Part shown: piece after piece, positions 16,650 through 26,161 of the stretch | Numbering within the stretch: the first letter of the stretch is position 1 | Layout of the letters: each line of letters starts with the position of its first letter | Assembly: GCA_015233725.1 (NCBI GenBank) | Contig: JADFXD010000002.1 | Coordinates: 22,437-86,436 of the forward strand | Direction: 5' to 3' | DNA from: Nitrospirota bacterium | GTDB taxonomy: Bacteria; Nitrospirota; Thermodesulfovibrionia; Thermodesulfovibrionales; Magnetobacteriaceae | Length of the DNA stretch: 64,000 bases | Notes under the pieces: generated by a model | Seen by the model: the letters and a program-made list of their open reading frames with translations, nothing else | Database searches by the model: none | Told to the model about the DNA's origin: nothing | Program-made: the position numbers and the translations under genes

Positions 16650-16674
16650 AGGGGTTAAAGGCAAGGCTGCTGGG
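16649..16674 (+). repeat. Right 26-bp direct repeat flanking the TA cassette
   Basis: Perfect copy of 16162-16187. In frame it reads EGLKARLLGNN then stop, a plausible original end of the siroheme enzyme. Confidence 0.95.
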
Positions 16675-16704
16675 TAATAATTAGCAGATTTAGATTTAAT
16701 TAAC

Positions 16705-18096
16705 TCATGCACTGCCCCCTTCTTTCTCTTTTTCTTTTCTTTGTGCGTATTGGACGGTCTCTTGTTCCTTGCCTACAACGTAGAGGATGCCTTGTTCTTG
16801 TGGCTCCTTCCTGAGTCTAATGCCGAGGAAGAGATGGTCTTGTTGGAGTTTTTCTATAAACCTGTCGTAGTCCTCGCACCACTTCCTGGCGATCTCCATG
16901 TCTCTCTGCCGCTGATTGGTCGTGATGTCTTGCGACTCTTGCTGCCTCTGTACGACCCTGACCAACCTCGTGGTGAGCTCTGCGTCCTTGTTTAGCTTCA
17001 ACATGACCTTGTAGCCATTCCATTGCGTGTCGAGATAGACGACCTGTTCTTTCTCTATCCTCAAAAGCAGGTCTGAGGCCAAGGCCTCAACGTCCGAGGA
17101 ATCGGTCTTATCGCCGGTTGCAAGGGTGTAGCCGAGGGACTCGATGTTGTCCCTAAGTTGACGGATAAGCCCCTGCCTTGATGCGCGCCCCTGCGCCCCT
17201 ATGACGAAATCAGTCAGCAGTGCAACACCACTGTTGTATTGCTCCTTGCTTATATATCGCTGTGACAACAACGCCTCTATGGTGGGGGAGACATCAGCAA
17301 GGCCATCGTAGTGTGAGGCATGATGGAGGAGTCTTTCGAGCATATCCCTGAAGTGATTTGTATATGCCGTGAGCTCTTTTATCTGTCCATAGTGCAGCTT
17401 CATGGTGGTTCTGATCAGTTGCAGGCGCTGGGGATACGGGCAATCATCCAGTTCTTTGATTAATGGGGCAAGGTCATGACAGTACTGCTCGTCCAGGTCA
17501 TTTATCCTATTGTAAAACTGCCTTGCCTCAGCCACAATAGCCTCTCTGCACTGTTGGACGTCTGCGTTGTTGGCAGGGTTACTATCTCTGATGTAGAGGT
17601 CTTCTCTGAGTTGAGATGTATCGATAGCTTGTACGATATTGATGGCACTGACAGAGGTAATCTCATGTGCTGGTGTGTCAACGGCCTTTCTTGCCTGCCT
17701 CTGTTCTACCTTTATGAGCTCTATCTCAGACTTGAGGGCGCTGTACTGTTGACCAAATCTTACGACGGCCTCCTGCACACCCTGCTGCGTGTTTGCAGAT
17801 TGGAGTGTGTGGTCAAAGCCCTCAATGCCTCGTAACCTTTCAAGCAGATGGTCATTGTTCTCGATGTGCAGGTTGTCGATCTCACGTTTAAACTCATCTA
17901 CAGTGTCTTTCAGGTTATTGCGTAGCGATGCAACAAGCTCGGCTCTTTTGGCGTCTTTCTTTGCGTCCTTGAAGGTGTTATAGAGGCCTAACGCAAAATG
18001 TGATGCAGCCATAGCCGCACCAGCACCAGCAGCCAGTATGAAAAAGGGGCTTAGTACCGGCGCTGCCGTTATAGCAACCACTGCAATACTGCTCAT
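16705..18096 (-). CDS. Membrane-anchored coiled-coil protein of unknown function
   Basis: 463 residues that I do not recognise. The N-terminal 35 residues are hydrophobic and Ala/Gly-rich (one or two membrane helices), followed by a Lys-rich stretch (FKDAKKDAKRAEL). The rest is predicted long helices with coiled-coil character at about 50-150 and 190-290, and a more globular C-terminal third. The end (QRKEKEKEGGSA) is encoded by an A/G-rich run like the flanks of the composite repeats, so the tail may be repeat-derived. It faces the TA cassette tail to tail. Inferred topology: most of the protein cytoplasmic. Confidence 0.8.
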   Translation of the reverse strand: MSSIAVVAITAAPVLSPFFILAAGAGAAMAASHFALGLYNTFKDAKKDAKRAELVASLRNNLKDTVDEFKREIDNLHIENNDHLLERLRGIEGFDHTLQSANTQQGVQEAVVRFGQQYSALKSEIELIKVEQRQARKAVDTPAHEITSVSAINIVQAIDTSQLREDLYIRDSNPANNADVQQCREAIVAEARQFYNRINDLDEQYCHDLAPLIKELDDCPYPQRLQLIRTTMKLHYGQIKELTAYTNHFRDMLERLLHHASHYDGLADVSPTIEALLSQRYISKEQYNSGVALLTDFVIGAQGRASRQGLIRQLRDNIESLGYTLATGDKTDSSDVEALASDLLLRIEKEQVVYLDTQWNGYKVMLKLNKDAELTTRLVRVVQRQQESQDITTNQRQRDMEIARKWCEDYDRFIEKLQQDHLFLGIRLRKEPQEQGILYVVGKEQETVQYAQRKEKEKEGGSA

Positions 18097-18149
18097 CGAC
18101 GGTAATTTTTTCTTACTGTAAATATTTCTGTGATAAGTACCTGCCCTAC

Positions 18150-18232
18150 CAGAAGAGAAGAAAGAAAGGGGCGGCTCCGCCCCCCTTTAGAACCCCCTGC
18201 AAGGGCACCAGTGCCCTTGACCCCATAATTCT
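18150..18232. repeat. Composite hairpin repeat, copy 5
   Basis: A/G-rich lead, GGGGCGGCTCCGCCCC, then CAAGGGCACCAGTGCCCTTG (about 18200-18219) and ACCCC. Lies between two minus-strand genes, downstream of the transglycosylase and upstream of the coiled-coil gene's promoter region in opposite directions of reading. Confidence 0.85.
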
Positions 18233-18302
18233 TAATCCTGATGTCTCATTCTTAATCATATCATCACAGGATTTTTGACAGCAAGAATTTTTTTATCTTT
18301 GG

Positions 18303-19931
18303 TTAGGCACGTTTGTGGTTTTTGGTTGATGCCTTGATATGTGCAGCCGTCTTTGCAGGTTTATCGTGTTTCTTTACGAGCTTATTGCTTATTGTCTTGT
18401 GTTGCGTTGTATTGTGTATTTTGGCCTTAGCCTTGTGTTCTGTTGTCTTTACGTGCAAGTGTACCTTTGCCTGTTGTTTGATATTCGCATGCTGTTTGAT
18501 TTTCACATGAGGTCTTATCTTTGCATGGTCATTTGAATTGTCATCACCTGCCTGTGAGACAGTTGTGTGTGGCGGCATATAAATGACCGTCCCAGGGGTT
18601 AATCTTCCATTTGATGACAACTGGTTTAAGTCTCGTAGTATATCTAACTGTACCCTTGCCTTACGAGCGATCATTGCAAGCGTATCGCCTGGTACGGTAA
18701 TGTAGCTGGCCAGTGGATATCTCTCGCTCTCACTGGCAGCGTTATAGGCTGCAAGGAATGAGTCTTTCTTGCCCACAGGTATCCTCAGGCGGTACTTCTG
18801 CATGTATGGGGGTATACACCACTGCCTGATCTCAGGGTTTAGTTCGCGGATCTTTTCAACGGTGGTGCCTGCTGCCCCGGCAATGAAATCAAGCGTGGCA
18901 GGCGGGGAGATAATCACCGCATCGAATGTAAACGGGGTACGCACGTCTACATCGTCCATACCGTATTTCTCAGGTGTCTGACCTATCTCGCGTGCTGCCA
19001 GGAATTTTGGCACAAACTGTTTGGTCTCATTTGGTATGTGGCTGCTGCTGAAGAGTTTCCAGAAGGAGGTTGTGTTTGAGCGTCTCAGGGCGTTTTCTAT
19101 ATTGAGTTCTCCGGCGTTATATGCCGCAATTGCAAGGTCCCAGGAGCCGAACTTATCAAAGAGGAATCTTAAATAGCTTGAGGCCGCCTTTGTTGATTTT
19201 ATGGGGTCATGTCTTTCATCCACCCAATAGTTGATTTTCAGGTCCAACCTCTTTGCCGTTGAGGCCATCAGTTGCCAGGGGCCAACCGCATGTGAGGTTG
19301 AGTGCGCAAAGATATTAAAACCGCTCTCTATTAAAGACAGGTAGACGAGGTCTCCCGGTATGTTTTGCTCTTGCAGCACCTGCTGCATTACAGGTATATA
19401 CCTTGAGCCGTGGGTCAGCCACTTAGCAAAACTAGACTTAATCTTCTTTGAAAAATACGTCAGATAGCCCTCTACCACAGCCCTGGCCTTACTGTCAAGG
19501 TCGTTATGCCAGTTAAGGCTATTGCCTGCACCGGAGACAGCCAGGATCGGGAGCGCGGTTGTCAGTAACGTCATATCTTCTTGGTCTCCTGGCAGTCTGT
19601 CTATTACCATCGGATTGTCTTGCGACACGTGACCATTATGTTGCTTTAGGATATCTTCGAGTGTGCTTACTGTTTCAGGGGTACCTGTATTTTGCGCTGG
19701 AGGAGTAGACTTAACGTTGGTTGAGTATTCTACTTGGGTGGTGTTACTGTGTTGCGTTATCGGTGAATTTTCGGTGATTGTCCGCTGTGGTATTTTTTCT
19801 GAAGGCATATTGTGGCCTTCCTGGTTTGTTATCTTACTGTCTTCCTTTTTCTCTGCGCTATAATATAGGGCATGGGCAGTAAGAGGCATCATGGCTGCTG
19901 CAATTATCACTATGAACCTAATTAGTTTCAT
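18303..19931 (-). CDS. Membrane-bound lytic transglycosylase with LysM (MltD-like)
   Basis: Cleaves glycan strands of peptidoglycan in the periplasm. 542 residues: signal peptide (about 1-22), low-complexity linker, SLT domain about 165-300 with the catalytic Glu in LSLIESGF and the AVGPWQLM and AYNAGE motifs, a LysM domain about 415-462 (VPGDTLAMIARKA), and an unusual Lys/His/Ala-rich tail of about 70 residues. The basic tail is not standard for MltD and could bind teichoic-like or acidic polymers or nucleic acid; that is a guess. Transcribed from a consensus promoter overlapping the upstream gene's end. Confidence 0.92.
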   Translation of the reverse strand: MKLIRFIVIIAAAMMPLTAHALYYSAEKKEDSKITNQEGHNMPSEKIPQRTITENSPITQHSNTTQVEYSTNVKSTPPAQNTGTPETVSTLEDILKQHNGHVSQDNPMVIDRLPGDQEDMTLLTTALPILAVSGAGNSLNWHNDLDSKARAVVEGYLTYFSKKIKSSFAKWLTHGSRYIPVMQQVLQEQNIPGDLVYLSLIESGFNIFAHSTSHAVGPWQLMASTAKRLDLKINYWVDERHDPIKSTKAASSYLRFLFDKFGSWDLAIAAYNAGELNIENALRRSNTTSFWKLFSSSHIPNETKQFVPKFLAAREIGQTPEKYGMDDVDVRTPFTFDAVIISPPATLDFIAGAAGTTVEKIRELNPEIRQWCIPPYMQKYRLRIPVGKKDSFLAAYNAASESERYPLASYITVPGDTLAMIARKARVQLDILRDLNQLSSNGRLTPGTVIYMPPHTTVSQAGDDNSNDHAKIRPHVKIKQHANIKQQAKVHLHVKTTEHKAKAKIHNTTQHKTISNKLVKKHDKPAKTAAHIKASTKNHKRA

Positions 19932-19936
19932 GAATG

Positions 19937-19965
19937 ATTATACACCAATAGAATATACTTGTCAA
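19937..19965 (-). promoter_or_regulatory. Consensus sigma70 promoter of the MltD-like gene
   Basis: On the minus strand TTGACA (19960-19965), exactly 17 nt, TATAAT (19937-19942), then 5 nt to the ATG at 19931. The -35 lies in the last codons and stop of the MFS gene. There is no Shine-Dalgarno; the predicted start of transcription falls at the ATG. Confidence 0.8.
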
Positions 19966-21188
19966 GACATTTTTTTTTGCAATAAATAATCCGGTTTTTT
20001 TACCATGACAATAAAGATGAGCCCCACGACAAATAGTAGGGTTATGGATATAATGGCGGGTCTTTGGCTTTTAAAGTGAGTCGATAAGCCACCAAAGAGC
20101 AGGGGGCCAATTATCGCCGAGGTCTTACCGATCATGGCGTAGAGGCCAAAAAACTCCGATTCCCTGCCCTGGGGGATGAAGCTGGCGAAGTACGTCCTTG
20201 ATGCCGCCTGTATGGTGCCAAGCCCCAGACCGGCAGCGGCACACAGCACAAAGAATGTCGTCGTGGTAGTTATAAAGTAGGCGCTCACCGTTATACAGCT
20301 CCAGTGAATCAGGGATAGGACGATTACCGGTTTACCACCCCATTTGTCTATCGGGCTGGCCATGAGCATGGCGCCAAGGATGGCCATTATCTGGACGATC
20401 AGGAATAGGTATAGGAGTTGTGCATTGGGGACGTGTATGGTCGTAGCGGCGTAGATGCTTGAAAACGCTATAACCGTGTTTGTACCGTCTGCGTAAAAGA
20501 AGTAGGCAAGCATGAACCTCTTCAGTTGGCGCATCTGCCACAGTTGCCTGGCATTGTTGGTGAACCCTCCGAGGTGTTTAGAGATACACCCGGTGATATT
20601 GGCGGTCTTTTTATCGGTAGGCAGGTATATAAAAGCCGGCAGCGAAAAGACCAGGAAGAACAGCGCCGTCGCTATCCACAAAGACCCAAGCGTCTGTGCC
20701 TTGACAAACGGCCAGGCAATGCCAAGAGACAGCAGCGACCCCAGGTATCCAAAGGCAAAACCCCATGCAGAAACCCGTCCGTGATAGTGTCTGTCTGCTA
20801 TGTCGTTAAGATAGGAGTTGTAAAACACCATAGCGGTCTCAAACCCTATATTGGCTATGACTACCAGGACAAAGCCATAAAACACCATCCCCGGCTTGAC
20901 TACGTACAGGGCTGCTATGGCTATCACTGAGGTCAACGTCGATGCGGCCATGAACCGCTTCCTGATGCCGCCGTAGTCTGCAAAAGCTCCGACAACAGGC
21001 GCCGTGACGGCCACGATGGCCATACTCAGCGATATTACCCGACCCCACCACATATCCCCACTGCCACCGGTGTTGCCAACCACCATATTTACAAAATAGA
21101 CCGGATAGACAACGGTCATTATAATGGCCCGATAGCTCGAGCTGGCAAGGTCATAGATGCACCAGCTCAGTATCTCTGCCCTCTTCAC
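19962..21188 (-). CDS. MFS transporter, UMF1 (Atg22-like) type
   Basis: 408-residue inner-membrane carrier with about 12 hydrophobic helices. The opening ILSWCIYDLASSSYRA matches the UMF1 family signature (WxxYDxAnsxY), and the long A-loop motif is also family-like. Start is GTG 21188. UMF1 members are mostly of unknown substrate; related fungal Atg22 exports amino acids from vacuoles. No neighbouring gene hints at the substrate. Confidence 0.85.
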   Translation of the reverse strand: MKRAEILSWCIYDLASSSYRAIIMTVVYPVYFVNMVVGNTGGSGDMWWGRVISLSMAIVAVTAPVVGAFADYGGIRKRFMAASTLTSVIAIAALYVVKPGMVFYGFVLVVIANIGFETAMVFYNSYLNDIADRHYHGRVSAWGFAFGYLGSLLSLGIAWPFVKAQTLGSLWIATALFFLVFSLPAFIYLPTDKKTANITGCISKHLGGFTNNARQLWQMRQLKRFMLAYFFYADGTNTVIAFSSIYAATTIHVPNAQLLYLFLIVQIMAILGAMLMASPIDKWGGKPVIVLSLIHWSCITVSAYFITTTTTFFVLCAAAGLGLGTIQAASRTYFASFIPQGRESEFFGLYAMIGKTSAIIGPLLFGGLSTHFKSQRPAIISITLLFVVGLIFIVMVKKPDYLLQKKMS

Positions 21189-21238
21189 GTTTTTAAGCGC
21201 CTAAACATAAATAAGAAAAAAACGGGACAGCTCTGACT

Positions 21239-22828
21239 TCAAGTCGCCCACCCAATAGACACTACGGTCACTTTAACCTGCTCTACTATATGCTCCTGAG
21301 ACAATTGCGCGTGTATGTCTTCATCATGGGAGGGCACAAAGAGGGCGATAGTCACCGAGTCCTTACCGAGGCTTCTTGCATACCTGGCAGCCTGCTCCTT
21401 ATCACCCCTTAATTCAGAGAGGTTCGTAAGGCTCTTTACCTCAATGATTGCCTCGATATCACCACACCTCAGATGCAGGTCAACCTTCCCATTGCCTGTG
21501 GGAAACTCCGGGCTTACAATACACCTGCGCCCAATGGCAGCCTGCAGCCAGGCATAGAGGTGAAAATGCCCAACTGCCTCTGTATAATTCAGATCAGCAC
21601 GTCTTGGCTGACTCTGCCACGGATTAAACCCCTTTGCAGTTAAGCGCATCAGGTAATCCTTATATCTCTGCAAGAGGGCCGGTAGGTTTAATCTCTCTGA
21701 TTCAAAGACATCATCCAGGGTATCTAAAAGCTGTAATGCTGGAATTGGAAGGTTATCACCTACCAGTACATCTGTTAGGGCATTGTAAATACGTTCCTGT
21801 ACAAAGGCAGATGAGAACCGGCAGGTATCAATCTTATCACCCATGTTGTCTGGTACAACTTCTATATCTATGATCCCATTCATATACAGGTAGTTGCACC
21901 AATCCTTATCCATACTAAATGGTATATCCGATCTGGTAAACAGACTCACCACCTGCTCCTTATACAAACCCTGCGCCTTCTTGACAAGATTCAATACCGT
22001 ATTATTCCACTCTCTCCTGAGCGCCATATGGTAGACTCGTTCAAAGAGGGCAATATCTATTGTGGTTGCTATCCCTGGATTATACTTCTCTGTAAGGAGC
22101 TCGCCAAACCAGCACACAAGCCCTGGCTGACCTCTGGTCACTTGATAGAGCTTATCAACCACTGTAGGGCCAATGTTTTGTCCACTCTCAGCTATGTACT
22201 GTTGAAATAGCTCAGAGACCTCCTCCCTGGTGAAATTTGGTATATGCGTTGACCGCTGGATGTTAAATGGAGAGCCTCGTTCACTATCTACACCGAGCAC
22301 CGCCCTTACACCAATGAGGGCAAGGCCGTGCAGCAGATACGAGTCTCGCTTAAGGTACATATCTCTAAACATGGTTACCAGTGTATCGATGACCTTGGGA
22401 GGTAAGCTGTCAAACTCATCGATGAACAGGATCACAGGATGGTCAAAGATGCCCCCAGCACGGTCAAAGAGTCCTTTGAAAGCCTGCCAATTCTTAGGGA
22501 TATCTATCCTGCTCTTGAAGGTCTCCCAGATCAGCATAGGGACATTGGTAAGGAAGCTATCCTCGGTATCATCTTTTTTGAGGATCGTACCCTGAACAGA
22601 CATGGTTCCAACAACAAAGCGGTCGTTATACCTGGCCTGGATATCATCCCTGACCTGTCTCATGATCCAGGTCTTGCCGGTCTGTCTTGGCGCCCAGATA
22701 GTAAAATATCGGCCACCCTCATCTATGTCGCCTATTAACTGTCCTGCACACCTCTCTATTAACCCCCTGCGATGTACACAGAAATTCATCCGACAGTCAA
22801 CCGGACCATATGAATCAAAACTCCTCAT
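21239..22828 (-). CDS. AAA-like ATPase with C-terminal PD-(D/E)XK-like domain
   Basis: 529 residues. Family-typical start MRSFDSYGPVD, then a P-loop (APRQTGKT), a Walker-B-like stretch (VILFIDEFDSLPP), and winged-helix-like regions. The C-terminal domain has the nuclease-fold pattern GKVDLHLR...AIIEVKS (Asp then E-x-K). These AAA/PD-DxK proteins are often multicopy and of unknown function; defence or mobile-element roles are suggested for relatives. ATG 22828 is chosen over an upstream TTG at 22891, which overlaps a -10-like TACAAT. Confidence 0.85.
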   Translation of the reverse strand: MRSFDSYGPVDCRMNFCVHRRGLIERCAGQLIGDIDEGGRYFTIWAPRQTGKTWIMRQVRDDIQARYNDRFVVGTMSVQGTILKKDDTEDSFLTNVPMLIWETFKSRIDIPKNWQAFKGLFDRAGGIFDHPVILFIDEFDSLPPKVIDTLVTMFRDMYLKRDSYLLHGLALIGVRAVLGVDSERGSPFNIQRSTHIPNFTREEVSELFQQYIAESGQNIGPTVVDKLYQVTRGQPGLVCWFGELLTEKYNPGIATTIDIALFERVYHMALRREWNNTVLNLVKKAQGLYKEQVVSLFTRSDIPFSMDKDWCNYLYMNGIIDIEVVPDNMGDKIDTCRFSSAFVQERIYNALTDVLVGDNLPIPALQLLDTLDDVFESERLNLPALLQRYKDYLMRLTAKGFNPWQSQPRRADLNYTEAVGHFHLYAWLQAAIGRRCIVSPEFPTGNGKVDLHLRCGDIEAIIEVKSLTNLSELRGDKEQAARYARSLGKDSVTIALFVPSHDEDIHAQLSQEHIVEQVKVTVVSIGWAT

Positions 22829-22986
22829 AATAGAACCCCCATCAACCCCTCTAATCTTTCTAAAGTAATCTGCATACTTTAATTGTACCAAAAGACCTGA
22901 AGACAGGGCAATTTACATTTGACTAAGGATATAAAGAAAGGAAAGAAGGGGGGCGGCGCTGATCAATTATATCTTGTTCACAGTAA

Positions 22987-23922
22987 CTATCCTGTTATTA
23001 ACGAGACAACAATCGGTAGCGTGATAAAGGAAATTGCCGTGGTAACGACTATTAACAACGCGCACAGGGTGACATCAAGGTTGTACCTGGCTGCTATCAA
23101 GAGCGAAACAACCATTGTGGGCATGGCTGCCTCGACGATACACGAGTTCATGGCCACCCCCTTAAGACCAATGCCTCCAGCCACTTCAAAGGCAATCACA
23201 GGCCCTAAGGCCAGCTTTATAATCGCGGCAGGTACAACTGCCCATGCGTGTTTTATCTTTGGCAGTGTTATAGCCAACCCAATGCTAAAGATCATCAGCG
23301 GCACAACGAGGTTCCCTAGCATAGTCAGTGATTTTAAGACAAACGCCGGCAAGCTCACGTTTGCAGCCTTTAGGGCAACACCGCCGGCAATCCCCCATAT
23401 GGGTGGCAATAACGCTATAGTCCTGATCGATTGTGTAAGCCTCACGCCCTTGCCCGTCCCATGTACGGAGGCTATCTGTGCTGCCACAAGCCACAACAAC
23501 GGTGTCGTGGAAAACAGGTCGTAGTACAACACATACCTTGCCGCCCCCTGACCAAAGACCTCTGAAATAACAGGTAAACCCAAAAACGTCGTATTGCCAA
23601 AGGCTGAACCTATTATCAGCACGGCCCTTTCAGCGGGGCTTATCTTAAACCACCGCTCCAACAACCTGTAGAGCAAAAACGCCATAGCCAGAGTCAACAG
23701 GATCGTCACACTGCTAACAATTGGAACGAGCACGGCCTCAAAATCCAACATCGAGTCATAGAAAATCCTCAGGCACAGGGCAGGCACAAACAGATTCAAC
23801 ACACACGCGTTGATGGCCTGACGGATGTCGTTGGCATCAAGCCCGCCAACCCTCAAACGCCTAAATACTATCCCTGACAGTATGATCAGTCCAAACGATA
23901 AAAGCGTATCATGCACAGTCAA
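22987..23922 (-). CDS. AEC-family permease (auxin efflux carrier type)
   Basis: 311 residues with ten hydrophobic helices in two halves, as in bacterial AEC carriers (malonate/malate-type or unknown organic acids). Start is uncertain: TTG 23922 or GTG 23916. On the minus strand an extended -10 (TG-C-TATAAT) lies 5 nt before the GTG, which favours a leaderless GTG start. No -35 of note. The gene is followed by a short partial G/C repeat near 22940-22955. Confidence 0.87.
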   Translation of the reverse strand: MTVHDTLLSFGLIILSGIVFRRLRVGGLDANDIRQAINACVLNLFVPALCLRIFYDSMLDFEAVLVPIVSSVTILLTLAMAFLLYRLLERWFKISPAERAVLIIGSAFGNTTFLGLPVISEVFGQGAARYVLYYDLFSTTPLLWLVAAQIASVHGTGKGVRLTQSIRTIALLPPIWGIAGGVALKAANVSLPAFVLKSLTMLGNLVVPLMIFSIGLAITLPKIKHAWAVVPAAIIKLALGPVIAFEVAGGIGLKGVAMNSCIVEAAMPTMVVSLLIAARYNLDVTLCALLIVVTTAISFITLPIVVSLITG

Positions 23923-24016
23923 TTATAGCAAAAGACCAGTTGCAAATATAGAGGCCATCAGCAATTCAGGGTAAAAAAACATGTAACGCCCCAGCGACTG
24001 TAAGGAGCGATTTTGA

Positions 24017-26161
24017 TTATGGTGCGTCAAGGGGACTAGTCCCCTTGTGGGTGGGTCTGAGGGAGCCAGGGGCGTCCTGGATCGGTAAAGAAGCGGCTCC
24101 GCCCCCCTTCTTTTCTTTTTCTTTGTACCTGCCAACCCCGGTTTTCAGCTCTGCCAACACCTCCTCGTTGCCTGGACCGGGACAAAAACGCAGCCGGTAA
24201 TGCAGCCTTATCAACCTTGCCAGCTCCTCCTCAGTGATGGCGCCGTGGGGGTGGGGCATCCCGGCCACAAAACCGCCTTGCCTTATACGCTCAAGCCACT
24301 CCAGGAGGCTCTCCCACGGATGACGCGGAAGTGTCCGCTGAACGAGTATGCCCTCAAGCTCCTTAAATGGCGACACCACCAAATCAACCCCCTGACGTTG
24401 AGAAGTGTCCTTGAGTGGCCTCTTAATCCGCATGGTCAGGGCAAACAACGACCGATTCCTGATCAGGATGTAAGCAAACACTACACCAAATAACCCATAT
24501 AGAGCATACTGTGCCTGCCCTACCACACCTTCATCCAACCACTTGCGAAATCCAAAGAGAGTATAGTCAAACACGTCCCTAACCGGTTGAAGAAGCGGTG
24601 AGTCCCTTTCCTCATCCTCCAGCCACGTAGACGGAGTTGAGTCGATAGCAACCCACCTGCCGTTGTGCCAGGCCACCGACCAGGCATGGGCATGACGCTG
24701 ACGCACGATGAACTGCCCCCTGGCGCCGTACTCATTGACCAAATAACCGGTAACGTATCGGGCCGGGACATTCAACGCCCTGAGAATCAGCGTTGTGGCC
24801 GTTGCATAGTACTCGCAATGACCAGACTTCGTTGTCTCCAAAAAGTCCTCCAGGGGGGATACGCCTGCCGGTGCGGCGTCCTTGCTGCCAAGTGAGTACC
24901 TGTAGCCGTTCTGAAATATCAGGGGCAACCTGTAGAGTATCTCTCCCACGGTGAGTCCCCGTAACTTATAATGTCCTATGAAGCTGTCTATAACGGTCTT
25001 TTCCTTATCCGTAACGACAACGTCTGCCTCACCAGGTGGAGATGAGACCTCATTACCGGCGTCGTACCTGACACTGTAGGCCAAATAACCAGCATCTCTC
25101 TCCACCTTTAGCGTACCGAGGCTGTTTACGTGTAACCGCTTGGCAACGAGGTCATCGATCCCTGTGCTGCCTGCGGGATGGGGAAGGGTCGTCTCGTCAT
25201 CCGAGTGTGTTGTCTGGATGGTGAGCACGTGGGTGTTCGCTAATGCCTCTGAGCCTACAAACCTCCATGTCTGTTTTTCAGAATCGCGTTTTTTGGCCTC
25301 TGGCGTTACCAGTTTAAACCTCTTTTCGGAGACGTGCCAGTTGGCATTGTCGTAGACATCGTACACTGCATTGATTAGGAGCAAAGGGTTGTTGCTGGTG
25401 ACCTTCATAATTATGCGGCTTGACTGCTTGAGCCTGCCCACGTATCCAATCTGTGTCCTGGTCAGGGTCGGGTCGGAGCGTTTAGTTGCGTTCATATAAA
25501 GGTTTGCCTCAATGTCCGCCAGGTAGTATTGCAGACGTGGCAGACTGCCTTGCCCCCAAAAGCCCAATAAACAGACGATCAACGACAGGCACAACCAGTG
25601 AACTACGCCAAATCGTCGGCTGCGCTCGGGATAGAGCGCCCAGAGAGACAGGATCGCTGCACCAGGGAAATACCACTCGGAATCGTAATCGGACACGCTC
25701 GCGGAGGCCACCAGGATGGGAAGTATGGCATAGCTGAAGTCGATACCTCGATCCTGGGATATGTCATGAATCCCCTTGAGCCTTCTCCCGATTAACATAA
25801 ACAGCGACCGCACAGGGATCATCCCACGCTCACTGTAGTACTGCACCAGCAGGATTGGGCTCATAAACACTGGCATCCACTTTATAAATGGCATGACCCA
25901 GACACGTTTGTTGGTCCCGGAAAAATACAGGTAGATCAGGAAGGCAAAGCACAGTATGGTCACAAGGTTGACAAGCGCCCTGAACCGCTCCTGGCCGATG
26001 TCAAGCCGCAGCGGTATGAACCGTGCCGACTCAAGCGCTACACCAAGGGCAATAGCCAGTGTCAAGGCCTGTTCGTGCCAGCCCCAGAAGACAAATGCCG
26101 ACCCGATTAATAAAGGTGACACGCCGCCTCTATTGATCGGGAAAGGCAGTTCGCCTTTCAC
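24017..26161 (-). CDS. Transglutaminase-like membrane protein (TgpA/DUF3488-DUF4129 type)
   Basis: 714 residues. About six N-terminal membrane helices, then a large periplasmic region with a transglutaminase core: Cys in GHCEYYAT, His in RHAHAW, Asp in AIDSTP. One more membrane helix and a cytoplasmic DUF4129-like end follow. Third gene of the moxR/DUF58/tgpA operon; starts 4 bp inside the DUF58 gene. The last about 30 residues (from KEKEKKGGG) are encoded by the composite repeat including QDAPGS from the 27-bp unit. A diverged GGGGTGGGGCATCCC element (about 24245-24262) is also translated in frame (AGMPHPHG). Substrate unknown. Confidence 0.92.
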   Translation of the reverse strand: MKGELPFPINRGGVSPLLIGSAFVFWGWHEQALTLAIALGVALESARFIPLRLDIGQERFRALVNLVTILCFAFLIYLYFSGTNKRVWVMPFIKWMPVFMSPILLVQYYSERGMIPVRSLFMLIGRRLKGIHDISQDRGIDFSYAILPILVASASVSDYDSEWYFPGAAILSLWALYPERSRRFGVVHWLCLSLIVCLLGFWGQGSLPRLQYYLADIEANLYMNATKRSDPTLTRTQIGYVGRLKQSSRIIMKVTSNNPLLLINAVYDVYDNANWHVSEKRFKLVTPEAKKRDSEKQTWRFVGSEALANTHVLTIQTTHSDDETTLPHPAGSTGIDDLVAKRLHVNSLGTLKVERDAGYLAYSVRYDAGNEVSSPPGEADVVVTDKEKTVIDSFIGHYKLRGLTVGEILYRLPLIFQNGYRYSLGSKDAAPAGVSPLEDFLETTKSGHCEYYATATTLILRALNVPARYVTGYLVNEYGARGQFIVRQRHAHAWSVAWHNGRWVAIDSTPSTWLEDEERDSPLLQPVRDVFDYTLFGFRKWLDEGVVGQAQYALYGLFGVVFAYILIRNRSLFALTMRIKRPLKDTSQRQGVDLVVSPFKELEGILVQRTLPRHPWESLLEWLERIRQGGFVAGMPHPHGAITEEELARLIRLHYRLRFCPGPGNEEVLAELKTGVGRYKEKEKKGGGAASLPIQDAPGSLRPTHKGTSPLDAP
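24024..24122. repeat. Composite hairpin repeat, copy 6, with one 27-bp unit
   Basis: CAAGGGGACTAGTCCCCTTG (about 24028-24047), one 27-bp unit starting CCAGGGGCGTCCTGG (24066-24092), then a GCGGCTCCGCC stem and C/T-rich run. Read on the minus strand it forms the C-terminal tail of the transglutaminase gene. Confidence 0.85.

Noticed and set aside
22919-23524. 201-residue + strand frame over the AEC permease
   Set aside because: Antisense shadow; the minus-strand frame encodes the complete permease.
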